From contig NC_133288.1 of NCBI RefSeq assembly GCF_005239225.2, positions 20,032,169-20,096,168 of the forward strand: a stretch of DNA of 64,000 bases. Reading direction: 5' to 3'. Below the pieces are notes generated by a model, which was not told the origin of the DNA, ran no database searches, and saw only the letters and a list, made by a program, of their open reading frames with translations. A program made the position numbers and the translations under genes. This DNA comes from Populus alba (taxonomy: Eukaryota > Streptophyta > Magnoliopsida > Malpighiales > Salicaceae). Below, piece by piece: positions 11,748 to 24,585 of this stretch. Each line of letters opens with the position of its first letter. The first letter of the stretch is position 1.

Positions 11748-13309
11748 TGTAACACACTGGTGATATCTGCAACTAGCGAAAACTATACTAGTTTGGAAAT
11801 TATTTTTCAAAATGTACGAATTTTGAAGAGATAAAAGAGTGAATACGTTGAATTTTATGATATCCGACGTTAGGATTGACTTGTATCGGCGACTAAAAAG
11901 AGTCAAAGAAAGATAAAAAAGCAACGGCGTCCTCAACACCACCTGTTGAGCCGTAATTGGAAAAGACACCGTTTCATGCCACTCGTCTCCACCCACTACA
12001 AGTTAGAACAGTCTCCGGTTGCAAGAGGGGGAAAAGTAGCATTGTTGACATTTCAAATGCAGGTCCTGTAGAGCTATTGAATAAAGTTTGTGGCGGGGGG
12101 GTGTTATGCACTGCATGAACCCCACGTCGAGGAAAAGTTGGGGGAATTCAGGCAAGGTGCTCGTCGGAGCTTTGACAATATTGGAGGCATTATTAGGGTG
12201 ATATCGTATATAAGAATCTTATGAAAAAGATTTGATGAGTACCCATAATAATTAATCAACACGACACCCTTTGGCCAGCTCTATCAGCCGGACGAAGATT
12301 GGTAATGTGTGATGTGAATCGTGATTATTATACCACCACCAACATCCATTGTTTTGGCCGCCGGGAAGGAATTTTCTTGGAGAATATATAATGGATCTTT
12401 GACTGTTTGTACACGTGTTGTCAGAAGCAACTTAATATCAGAATTTACGCTTATTATAAAAATTCTCAGTATCTGATAATATTATGCATGTGTTTTTCAG
12501 AAATATTTTTTAATTAAAATAAAATATTTTAGAATTTTTTTATTTTTAACCTTGAAAAATCAAAATTATAAAAGAAAAAATCAATTTAATATTTAAAAAT
12601 TCATTCTTAACTGAAACATTAAATATTTACCAAGCAACCCATTCCTCACGATCACCTCAAATTCTATCCCAAAATATAGTAGGTTAGATATTATTAGTTG
12701 ATATTTGAATAGTAATTAATCAAAATATTTATATAATTACTTTTTTTTTTAGCTCAAGAAATATCAAGTTAATAATAAAAGTCTTGGTAACTATAAAAAT
12801 AGTCCATGAAACTTAAAGATTCTTTGTAATAAAATCAATATCTTTTATGAAAAAACAATAAATGAAATAATTTTAAATTCCAGGATCAAATGTGTTTGTT
12901 CTTATTTTTTTGGGGATTAATATTCTAAAATATATTAGCTTTTATAGTAAAAAAAAAAATTAAGAACTTTATACCTAGATTGTTTAAATGATATTTATAC
13001 TCCTTAAACCTTATCATTTTGATAAATACAAAAGAGCTTAAATGTCAGCTTTGCTTGGTGACATTAATGAGGGATAATAATTTCTTACAGATTATTAATA
13101 AAAAATAAATATTTTTTACATATCATTGATGAGATAAAAAAATATGGTAAGCTATTTAAAAGACCTTTTATATATCTATAAATATAAAGAAATGATTATC
13201 TATAATACAAGTAGGTCATGTCATTAATCTATAATAGAGCTCCATTATCTTGAATTTCTAAAATCAATTAGACTTGACATGTAACCAAACTCGAATAAAA
13301 AAAATGTGG

Positions 13310-13600
13310 ATATTCATAAAAACTTATAATACATTGGGTTTAGTGGATGTTCAAACTCAAGTGCATTGAATCTAACATTTTACCAAATCCACGTTGCATT
13401 GAATTCAGCTAATGGTTAAATCCAAATATATCGGACCTGATAATTTACCAGACTCACGATATGTTAGTTTCAGCTCACAGCTGAATTCAAATGTATTAGA
13501 TCTAACAATTTGTCAAATTCATGTTACTTTGAGTTCAATCATAACCAAAATATATTGGATTTAGCAACTTATCAAATCTATATTATCTTGGGCTTTTTTT
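13310..13600. repeat. Degenerate tandem repeat, period about 64 bp
   Basis: Related segments recur with anchors at 13371 (TCTAACATTTTACCAAATCC), 13435 (CCTGATAATTTACCAGACTC), 13501 (TCTAACAATTTGTCAAATTC) and 13560 (TTTAGCAACTTATCAAATC). Each is preceded by an ATAT/GT-ATTGGA-like word and followed by a GTT...TTGAGTTCA-like word. Roughly four units are visible. No open frame runs through them. Confidence 0.7.
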
Positions 13601-14599
13601 AATGCAAAGATATTGAGTCAAAAAAGCGGACTCATCAATTGGATTACTAGATTAATAAGACTATAAAACACATTGAATCAACACTAACCAGCATCTTCAA
13701 TATTTTATTAATTGCTAGTATTGCTATGGAAGCAACAATATCCTAGTTTGACTTGCATTCAGGAGATTTGCTACACAAGTAAAAAACCACAAAACAAAGT
13801 GAAGTGCACAAACACAACCCCCAATAGGCAGGAGAAAATACAAGGAAGTCTAACCGTGGACCTATTGGATCCAAGAACAATTGTTAAAATCCCTATTTTG
13901 AACGAGTAAAGGTACGATCTAGTATTATTATAAATTTCTTCATCAAGTAGTTTAGAAAACCAACCCAACAGGTTCGATATGGTAATATATAATATAACGA
14001 TTGCCTTCGTGATGTCCGTAACAGTCATGCAAATGAGAAGCCACTACCATGACAATTAAAATATATTCAGTAATATACCAAGCATCTTTTGTTTAGATTA
14101 GAGCATATGCGTTGGGCTCTACATCGAATACATAAATGCTCAAATCTGATTTGAAAACGTACAAATCTTCAATACCACAATAGTACAACGTGATGTCAAG
14201 CATTGGTAATTGACCAATTTAGAAATAATTTAGTTGCAATGTGAAAAAATCTAATCCAAGATGCCTTTATCCATTAAAAAGAAAAATACATTCAGTGGGC
14301 ACAAACTCGTCTGACAAGGCCATTTTAAAATTGATGAAAGCAAGCACACCATCAACAATGTGTAAGCATATAAAAAATTGGTGAATTTTTTATTCTTAAG
14401 AGAGAAGAAATTTATTTATGAACCTTAGCGCAAGGCTATTCAGCTTTTTTTCCCTAAAAAGTAAGGCAATTCAACTTTGAATGTTAACACAACACGAAAA
14501 GGTAAGGTACAAACGCTACATGTTTGATATGTCAATATTTTGACTAGAAAGCTATCCGACAACATCTTCATATTTATTATTCACAAAATTGCATTACTT

Positions 14600-16291
14600 T
14601 TAGGCAATCCACTCATCAAACTCAGAATTCAGGCTATACATTTGTTGGAGCTCTGAGATTGCCGGCAATTGTGCGACATCGTAACTCAGAAAGGCTAGAA
14701 AATTAACATTAACGGGCTGACCTGCCATTCCGTGGATTCCATGCTCACATCTGCTCAAGATCTGTTTTCGTTGCCAAACCCTTGCAACTTGCAACATGAT
14801 GACAAAGTTGAGCGGCATTAAAAAGACAAAGCAATTTCCATATATCTGATGTTTAGCAAGTTGCTAACAGTCAAGTACCATTTAGCAATGATGACTTGTG
14901 TAACATTTCTACTTGCCTTGTTTTTTTTATCATAATTTCTCTTTACCTATTTTTATCTTCCATCAACATTCTTCCTCCTTTAGTGGTATGTGAGTGTGTG
15001 CATGAAAAATATAATCCACCATGAGGTAAAACTGTGATTGAGATGATTAGAAAATATTATTGACACAAGAAATATTTAGTTTACAACAGTTTCTGGGTTA
15101 CATGTATGGAGATGGGGAAGTTTCATTCTATGAACTAGCTAATATATACAAACAAGGCACTTATTACAAATTAATTTTCTTACCATTGAACCCACAGCTA
15201 AGGAAACTCCTGTAGATCTGTTTACGCCACCATTTGTTCAAGCAGTTTCCTCATGTAAAGAAAACTTTCACTCTGAGATTCTATTCACCCTGGCCACGGA
15301 AATGATCCCATTCAACACTGGTTTTAGGAAACTTCATGAAAATGGAAAATTAAAACTCATCTATCATGATGAATCAATGAATTTAAAGGTCACCAGCAAG
15401 TTAGCATTGCACAAGTTGAACGAGCAAACATGCCTATTTCTGAAAATTCCCATTTTGGATGACTAAAAAAATAGTGAGATATCTTTACAATCCCTTCTTC
15501 AGCACACATCAAGTGGTTGGCTAGACCAACCCACCACATTAGATAATTGCCTGGTAAATATATTGACCCTTCACGATGTCCAGAATTACATCATGGACTA
15601 GCAGATGAGAAACCAATACCCAGGTAGTTAAAGCTGGGAGTATGTGCTATAAACGTTAGGACATTACAGCAGCATTCAGTTCAACACATGGAAAATATTA
15701 TACTAGCTTTCATGGTGAATAGAGCAGCAAGTCACAGAGTATGAGCCAGGAAACTGCAAGCAACCAAATTATCATGGCACAGTAGCCTCCTCACCTTTTG
15801 TCTTACTTATCTGATACAGGTAACCTTGTAAGAAATTTATGAAGAGAGCAAAGAACCTCTAAAGGAGGTCAATGCCAATTCACTTTCTCAATTCTGAAAT
15901 TGCTTGACAAAAGAAATTCAATGGAGATAATAGGTTAATAAATTCTGTCTTCAATTTCAGTAGGGGAACTAGAACCCATTTCACATATATTCAAACTCCT
16001 GAGATGAATCTTTTATCTGATCATATAGTAAAAACTATAAAGCCATAATTGCCAATATGCAAGTATATCTAGTCAAATAATTAGCACAACAATGAAAATG
16101 AAAAGTGTAATGGAACATGATTATAAAGTGAAGTTGATAGGACAAACTGTCATGTAATATGAAGAAAGAGGTTTCTATGCGTTTTGCAATGATATCATGT
16201 TCTGCTAATGAATGGAAATTCTGTTGATATTTGTACCAGTTGCATTGCACTGGTCTAGGTTTTAAATGATTTCAACTGTATTCAAACAGCA
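14600..16291. other. 3' flank of MCCA; possible alternative last exon near 14600-14818
   Basis: On the minus strand 14600-14818 holds a 72-codon open frame followed by AATAAAT-like signals. It could belong to a long MCCA 3' UTR, an alternative last exon, or nothing. Its peptide resembles no domain I know. The rest of the interval has no supported feature. Confidence 0.25.
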
Positions 16292-19200
16292 TTAACTAAC
16301 CTTGACACTGAAGAGGGGACTGCTATCAGAAACCTGTTGGCCAGCTGTCACTTGAAGCCCATGTACATGCCCAGTAAATGGAGCCTTCACAACATGCTAT
16401 TAAAATTAAAGAAAATATCATGAAATGTTCTAGCACATCAAATAAATTGATTAAGATTTTTGTGAAATTTACAACAAACCTCCATCTTCATTGCTTCGAG
16501 TACTAATATAGGCTGCCCTTCTTCTACCTTTGTTCCATCTGTCACCAGAACCTTGACTACTAAACCAGCCATGGGAGCCACCACAGTTCCTGGAGGGTGC
16601 GATGCAGTCTCAAAATTGGTCTTCTGTTGTATTTCATTATCATCAGACAAGTCAAGCTCTAACTTTTGTCTGAAATGATAATGATGTGATCCATGCCATA
16701 AATGAATGTGCTTTATTTTGTCCTGCCACCAAGTACCAGGATTAACATCAATACCACAGGCAAATGCTCTTCCATTCTTGACTGAGGAATGCTGAATTAC
16801 CAGAGCATGCTAGTTTTTCTTAATAAAAACTGGTAAATGACATTTTATTAAATGAAATAAGAAGCTCATCAGACTCTTCAAGAATAAAAGCATCCCTAAA
16901 AAAATCGCACATGGTGGTAGGGAATGCTGCAAGGTAGGTTAAGAAAGCTGCAATCAAGAATACACATAAATTAATCTACATAGCACTTCAAGGTTTCTAT
17001 ATAGGCACACAATTACCTTGGAATATGCAGATAAACTAACATCCATGCTCACACCATCAGTTTCAACTCTAAAATCTTGGTTGTGCAGGAGTGTTGCCTT
17101 GACTTCCAAACCAGGGGAATTGACTTCTTCTGTCTGTGTTTATATGAAACGATAATCGATCATAATTCAAGATACAGAAACAAAACATCCAGACCTTAAT
17201 TGGAATTCATTACAAACACATAAACACCTCAATAAGATAGTTCCCATCTGACTGATAAGTGATGGAGAAGGTAAAAAATTTGGAGCTGCTTCCATCATAT
17301 TCATTCTCCCACTCAAGCTCCATGGTACAACTAGCTTGATAATGGGCTCGAAAAGGAGGATGAGAATACCATATGGGGAGTAACCCACTGGTCCCTGCAT
17401 TTGCAGAAATATATTATGACATGAGAGGAATCCGAAGGAACAAGTAACATGCAATGGAAAGTTGGAATGGTCCTTCAACCTACCAGGGACACTGGACTTT
17501 ATAGCAGAATGCTCCTTCTCACAAAGACATGCAGCTACCAGGGTTGCGCTGAATCTAGCATTATCATATGTTTCCTTTGCACGTGTTAAATTGTTAGGAT
17601 CAGTAAAGAGGTCATCTTTATAATGTTCAATAAAGTGGGTCTCCACATTGCCATTTTCAAATGCTCTATGGTCAGCAAGTTTTTGAAGAAAATTGATATT
17701 AGTTGGCACACCTGCAACCTGACAAGCATCAAGTCCATAATATGAGTACAATGATCTCAAAGCATGATAAAGATAAATAGGCGAACCAAAAAGATAGAGA
17801 ACAAACTGCATTCCCAAAGAAACCAGAGGGAAGCGGGGACCATAATGTACATATGGAACTAGTTTCTGTTGACAACCAAAACATTTTATTTATCTTTGTC
17901 TCAAAGCATAGGTACAGAATATCCAAGGGGTCCTGGCCATGTGGACCATCAATTATCTTTCAAACAAACCATCAGAAATTTTTACTTTGTAACCAAATAA
18001 TTTAATTTGACTTCATAGTTCATACATAGAACTACTCTTCCAGGTCGATGCCTAGCAGTGTGATTGTAATAATATGCAAAGTTCATAAATGAGAACTGCA
18101 GCTAAAACATGATTGCCGCTAGGATGTACCTGAAATTTTGATAAGCAATCCTTTAGTTTGACTAGTGCTGCAGCACGGTTTTCTCCTGAGACAACAAGCT
18201 TTGCAATCATTGGATCGTAGTGCATGCTAACAGTATCCCCCTGCTCAACTCCAGTCTCAACCCGAACTGATAATTAAAACACATCCAGTATAAGCCAAAA
18301 AAGGGGAATGCAAAAGGCTAAAATAAATCAATAAAAACACGCTGCAACAAAGAAAACCCATTCACTCAAAACTGGTGGTAGACTTAAACCATTACAAGGA
18401 CACATAGACTGTTCCATCCTCACTGTTTTTAAATATCAAAGAGAGCAGTGGTTGCAAAACAGGAAACCTAATTGACTAGTAGCTTCATAAGGAAACTTTG
18501 GCCCATCAATATTTTGAAAGAAAAGCAGCAAAAAGTCAGGGAAAATACCAATCACCAACAACGAAACAAGGATTCATATTCAGCATACATAAGTAACATG
18601 ATTATTTTGTTGCAATTAGCACCTGTTGGTGAAACTGGAACGGGACGATAATGGTGAAGAACTCCAGTTGCAGGAAGAAATCCTTTTGGAACATTTTCAG
18701 CATATATTCGGGCTTCAAAGGCATGCCCTGTAAAGTCACAGTGATCATTATCAGGTAAACTAACAAAGAACTCATAAGAGTAGAGAAACTCTTCATGCCT
18801 AACATGATAAAGATATCATATTAAACGTGGTCTAAGAAATCAAGCTAAAATGAAGAACAGAAAGTTTTCCACTTGACATCAGATCTTAAAACAAAGGGCA
18901 ATCCAACAATTTATTTCAACCTTGGTAGACCAAAACTGACACGAAACGTTGAATTTGCACTTCTTTTTTCTTGTTTAGCCTTTTATTTTATCTGTGAAAA
19001 ATTGGAACACTTTTATTTTTTCAATAAAACAAAAATATTTTATTTGAAGAAAGAAGTGCAGATAGAAGAGGGAGGATAAGACACCTTTTGCAGAAAGAAG
19101 AAGAGAAGAGAACAGTTTTAGTCTTATTATACTGAACAAGTGTATGCCAACTCTTATGCTGCTACCTGATTTTTTGGAGAGTGGGGACAGAATCATGCTA

Positions 19201-22200
19201 CTGGTCACCTAGTAAAATCAAAAGGTGAAAATGTAATTTCACAGCAAAGAGAAATTAACTTTTTACCAGTTCGAATGATGACAGATTCTTTAAATTGCAC
19301 CATTGGTTATGATAGTAAATTTTGACCATCCTATTGCAGTTCCAATCTACTAACCAACAAAAGGAATAGAAGGATGGGCATAGTCAATGCCATGTAGAGA
19401 AAAGTGAAAGGAGGTGCAAGTATCATATTTCCGAAGTTGAGTACCAAACAATATATGAGACCAAGGAGCAGTGCAGGAAAGTAATATAACACAGACATCA
19501 CATACATAAATCTTTTCCAGGGGAAAGAATTTACCCAATAAAGGCACCTGTGACTGATTAATAGGTAGTGGTTCTCCATTTGCAACAGATATTTGCCACT
19601 CTACAAGATCTTGGCCAACAATCATCTCAGTCACAGGATGCTCAACCTACAAAAGAATATCACAGCCCCCTGTCAGATTTATGCTGGGCTTGTGGGACTG
19701 ACGGAGAACTATTTATCTAGTTTTGTTTACTTTATCGTTATCTTACTTTTATTTTATTGTTACCTTTGCAAACTTATCATTCTACCTGGTGGATCTCTAT
19801 GCTAATTAACTAAACTAGATAAATGGTTCTCCATCAGGAACTAAAGCAAGAAGACAGAAAAGAGCAAAACAAGTACCTGAAGGCGGGTGTTCATCTCCAT
19901 GAAATAGAACTGGCCTGAGACAGTGTCAACTATAAACTCCACAGTGCCAGCATTGTGGTAACCAACTGCCTTTTAATATGCGAGAGAGACTATACATTAG
20001 CAAATATAATGAATAAAGTTAAAGAACAATGACTGCAGTTAAAAGGGACGTGAAATGTTAGAGCTAAATAAGAGAGCAAGTTAGGTAGCACAACTATGAT
20101 GGTCTCAAGTTCCAAAATTAATAGCACAATCATGCAAGACAAAGGGTAGATTCCTTAAAAATAGTGGCCTACATATTGCAAGCAAACAAAATTCAGAACT
20201 TCCTAAAACTCCATTTTCCATTGTAAGGCACTGGGATGTAGGATCACGGACAAAGGAGAAAATAACTTGTATAGTCTTAATAGACACGTGACTAAGCTCA
20301 ACAACTATAATATGGTAGATTTAGGACACAAAAGGGTAGTCAACAATTTTCCAACTTTATAACCACCAATTCGAGTAGAAAACATATGCCCATATGGATT
20401 CAATGATCTCACGAAAGGAAGATAGAACAAAACAACTTTCTAAAAAACAAACACGACTCCAAGGCATCCCATTTGGCGTGGGAAACTGTTGTTGGGAGAA
20501 GGATCCCTTTCTAATGTACTACGTATCAATTTGAAATTTGGCTATTACAACATGATCAAAAGATTTCAAATCAAAACATTCTTTGTTTTGTACTCCATAA
20601 AAATTCATTGAACTACTTAAACCATCAAAAGAAGTAAAAGCAGGTGCATTTGATTTGCACGGTGAGGCCCATCAAAAAAATATTTTAAGGCTTCAAAAAG
20701 TCCGTCCATAACATGAAACACTGTATGTTATGTATAGCATATTAAATCACAAGCTCAGGCTAGAATTCAACCCAAATGATGCACGCCTTGTAAGGAAAAC
20801 ATGGAAATTACAGTTTGCCTAAGAATTTGTATTTTAGTGAAAATATTGATAATGTTCAGCAAGTTCAACTGACAGGACATTACCTTGGCTGCAGATACAG
20901 CAGCCTGGCCCAGGTGGGAGCGGAAGTCGTTCATGACATTTGGCTGCATCAACCGATTTTCTATTACATTTGCTATAATCTATAACAAGAAGCCTGATTG
21001 AAAACTATAGAAACTGAACATTACAGCTGGAGCTTCTTCAATTATCTTCTGATGTCTTCTCTGTACGCTGCAGTCCCTTTCATATAAATGTAGTACATTG
21101 CCATGTTTGTCCCCAAATATCTATGAATTTGAGAAAAAAGATCTTACAAAAAATTCAATTACAAATGATTTATTTCATTACATGGACATGTATATGAAAT
21201 AATTTGAAATTGAAATATAAGAATTCAAGAACATGTATGCAAAAAATTGAGACATAATTTTGTAAATATAAGAACTAGGAAAGAATGCTGAAAGATTATT
21301 ACATCCAATAGCCCATACCTGAACTTCTATGTGTCTTGGCTTTGTGATATATTTCTCTAGCAGAATTGTGTTTATACCAAATGAAGCAGCTGCTTCACGT
21401 TGTGCTCCCAAAAAAGAGTCGACAAATTCATTTGGACTTTGAACTATCCTCATACCCTAAAATCTGCACATTGTGAGAGCCTCGTCCGAAAAAATAAATA
21501 AAAATCCAACATAGTAAGACGAATCATGCGCATACCTTTCTTACATTTGAATGAATTTTATGTTTCTTTTCACAAGAAAAGAACTCGATGATTTTAATTT
21601 TCATTCATCAAATGAGAGTTAACGCCGAGCATGCGCTGGACTACTGATGCATATTCCAATCAGAACTTAGTGAGTTACCATACATCCATATCTCATGTAT
21701 TCATGTCTTGTATACATGCAATTATATTAAGCAACTCAGATTCCTAATGTTACAGGGTAGCAATTAAAAGAATAAAATTGGCACACCTTTCCACCACCTC
21801 CATGCGTCGGCTTTATTAAGATAGGGTATCCAATCTTATCTGCTTCTGACTTCATAAGTTCAATATCTTGTTCACTGCCATGATAACCTGGCACAAGCGG
21901 CACCCCTGCTGCACCCATTATCCTCTTTGATGCACTGTTGAAATTAAAACACTGATAAAAAAATTTACAGAATTTTCTGGATAATCGAAAGCATAATATT
22001 AGCTTATACAGAGAAAATGAAGGGCCAACACACTAAAAAAGGCATGTACAGATTGAGAGGTAATAAAACACGGTATAGAAGGCATTCATTCAAAGCCACA
22101 TTCATGCTTTGGAGAACAAAAAAGAAACGTGAAATTAATTAAAAAAACAGAGGTCTTATCATACCTTTTATCACCCATGTCCCGGATTGCCGATGCTGGT

Positions 22201-23291
22201 GGTCCGACAAAAGTCAGACCTTTGTCTTCACATAGTGTAGCGAAATCAGAACTCTCGGATAAGAAACCATAACCCGGGTGAATAGCCTGATATTCAAAAG
22301 TAGATATCCACTTTGAAAAACAAGTCCTTGCATTTTCTTAAAAAAAGAAAAAAAAAATCATCATCTACCTTACTGTATAGCACACTCAAAAAAGGAAATT
22401 ATATGTTTAGGATAACTTTTCTCTCTTGTAATGAATGTGATCAGGGTTACTAGAAGCATTGTAAACTCAAAATAATAAGCTATTCTACTATCTTCCAAAA
22501 TACAAAGTGCAAAAGGCCAACTTTTATGCACAGTGACGAGCCATGGCCCGAGAGATTAAAACTTTAAAGGTAAAACCAAAAAAATGATTTAAAAAAGCTC
22601 ACTTTGTTAACACTGTGTAAAGAGAAAAAATAAAAGTAGGGATTAACATACGCTTCAATTTCTAAATGCAAATTATACACAAATAATAACCAAAAGAAAA
22701 GGGCTTAAGCAGTCAAACATTAATGATGGTCAACGCTAAAGACTACACGGTGAAATCACCTAATGGAAGTATTGACACAGCAATTGCAAGTCATAAATAA
22801 TTACCGAAAGTCCTTTGAAATTCGAGATAGAAAAAAAAAAAAAGGAGTAATTCAAATCATAGTAAACTTAATTATAAGCGCGATTTTAAGTAAAATTCAT
22901 AACGTTCACTAATTTCTCAGAAACCAAAACGCAGCGTTTGCATACTAACCTGTGCACCAGTACGAATCGCGGCCTCGACAATCGCCGAGCCATTCAAATA
23001 ACTCAACCGAGCCGGAGGCGGACCGATATGGACCGCCTCGTCAGCCGATTTCACGTGGAGCGAGTCTCTATCCGCGTCACTGTAAACCGCGACGGTTCGA
23101 ATCCCCAGGCGTTTCGCGGTCCGCATGATCCTGCAAGCTATTTCGCCTCTGTTTGCAATCAATATTTTCTCTATGCGCGATGTAGTTTTGGTGTCGTGAG
23201 AGGAAGATTCGAGGGAGAAGAGTCGTGTTTGGATAAGGAAATGTCTGTTGTTGTGGAGTTTTCGACGGAGGATGGTTGCCATTGACGCCAT
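16292..23291 (-). CDS. MCCA: 3-methylcrotonyl-CoA carboxylase alpha (biotin) subunit, mitochondrial
   Basis: The alpha subunit carries biotin, carboxylates it with ATP and bicarbonate, and passes CO2 to 3-methylcrotonyl-CoA on the beta subunit, in mitochondrial leucine breakdown. Fifteen minus-strand exons: 22950-23291, 22165-22286, 21787-21934, 21319-21456, 21025-21120, 20884-20943, 19877-19969, 19535-19646, 18623-18727, 18130-18266, 17484-17718, 17228-17394, 17017-17133, 16480-16722 and 16292-16396. The total is 739 aa. Residues 1 to about 40 are Arg/Ser-rich, fitting a mitochondrial presequence. Then come [14 protein letters not shown], the ATP loop THGGGGK (198-204), MNTRLQVEHPVTE (328-340), the [13 protein letters not shown] lipoyl/biotinyl fold, and the biotin site EAMKME with K703. 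Exon 6 is taken from CCA at 20943, giving EEAPA-PNVMNDF. The final stop follows a donor-like GTTAGT (16295-16300), so the last residues are less certain. Confidence 0.95.
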
Positions 23292-23540
23292 GGTTAAAAT
23301 TTCTCGTGGAGATGATGATTGATTGAGGGAAGTAGATTGGTAGCGTTAGAGAAAATGGCTGTAAGTGGAGGGAGGGTGTTTTTGGTCATTTAAAATACGA
23401 GAAAGGGGTAGTTTTGGAAAGAGAAATGTACTGGTATAGTGAGATAGGATATGGATCTGATGTGGTGCTTAGCTGGGAAAGTGTAACATTATCTTGATTG
23501 ATGATCTAGATCGGGGTCGATGCATGTTTTATGCTATAAT

Positions 23541-23710
23541 AGCATTGTTTGGTAGTGAAATAAAAGTTATTTTTTAAAGTATTATTTTTTAAAAAATATA
23601 TATTAAATTAATATTTTTTAATTTTAATTTTAATTTTAATTTTAGTATATTAAAATAATAAAAATTATTAATTTAAAACTCTTAAAAATTAAAAATATTT
23701 AAAAATCATG
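23541..23710. mobile_element. AT-rich MITE-like block, TGTTTGG family
   Basis: Begins ATTGTTTGGTAGTG and continues through AAATATATATTAAATTAATA and TATTAAAATAATAAAAATTA, the internal words shared with blocks at 27600, 32800, 42540 and 45940. The right end is not clear. Sits about 250 bp upstream of the MCCA start. Confidence 0.35.
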
Positions 23711-23730
23711 GTTGTACGGCAATGTGAAAT

Positions 23731-24585
23731 TAGGATTGAGCATTTCCAGTTCGGTCCGGTTTTAAATCAAAATAAACAACCAAATCGAAATATTTTTTTT
23801 TTAATTTTTTGAACCGAAAACTGGTTCAAATCGATTAATTTTGGTTTGGTTCGGGTTTTTCCCTTCCAAACCAGCTCAGACCGAAATTATTCCAACTTGT
23901 TCACAGTCCCAAAAAAATCCCTAATTCCTACGTCAAAGAAGGCAACTAAAAATCTTCACTGTTTGGGCATTTTGATGCTCCATGTCCCAACCACCCCCAA
24001 TTAAAACAAGAGCCTCCAAATCAAAAATTCTGCTGCACACAATAAACAAAAAATATCATGCTTGTTGGCTGAAACTTGTATGAATAAATTGTCTAAACCA
24101 TCAACCATACAAGCCAGTAAAAGATAAGAAACACAATAGAAAAAAAAAGGGGGGTAATGAAAGGAAAAAAAATCCACCACTTGACACTTACCCACATCAT
24201 GCAAGCACCCCATAAAGCTTATAATTTTACGTTTACAAAGAGTAAAGGGAAGGGAGAGGGATATGCAGAGAAAGGGGGGCTAGAGAAAAAGGGGAGGGAT
24301 AAGGAGAGGGCTAAAGGGAGGGAGTGATATGCAGAGGGGCGGCTGCTAAATGTGATTTTAGGGTTAGAAAATATTTTATTTATACTTACTTTTTTTTAGA
24401 GTGCTGACTGGTTGAACCGGTTCGGTTAGGTTCGGTTCAATCGGTTTCAGACTTTAGAAACCGAACCGAACTAGAATTTTTTTGTGATTTTTTAATCGAT
24501 TAATTCAGTTTTTTTTTTCGGTTCAGTTTTTTTGATTTTTTTTTTCCAGTTTTCTTGGTTTATCGGTTTTTTTGCTCACCCTTAG
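23731..24585. mobile_element. Non-autonomous hAT-like element with CGGTT-rich subterminal repeats
   Basis: The left end reads TAGGATTGAGCA and the right end, in reverse complement, TAAGGGTGAGCA (9 of 12 identical). Flanking 8-bp words are TGTGAAAT (23723-23730) and TGTGAATA (24586-24593), a near match to an 8-bp target duplication typical of hAT elements. Just inside both ends are inverted CGGTTCGGTT / AACCGAACCG repeats. The 855-bp body has no transposase frame, so it would need an autonomous partner. Age is suggested by imperfect ends. Confidence 0.55.

Larger units (their letters stand above)
10135..14599. other. Non-coding interval: kinase upstream region, ACGTG cluster, AT-rich repeats
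   Basis: No gene can be supported. The kinase promoter and 5' UTR should lie in 10135 to about 10700. Further along are TACATA/TATACA microsatellite (10945-10990), a cluster of ACGTG cores (11060-11375), an (AAT)n run, long A and T tracts, and a degenerate tandem array of about 64 bp (13310-13600). Confidence 0.45.

Noticed and set aside
20944..20985. Longer MCCA exon 6 starting at an acceptor near 20980
   Set aside because: It would insert about a dozen residues ([10 protein letters not shown]...) between EEAPA and PNVMNDF; the inner acceptor gives the expected family spacing.
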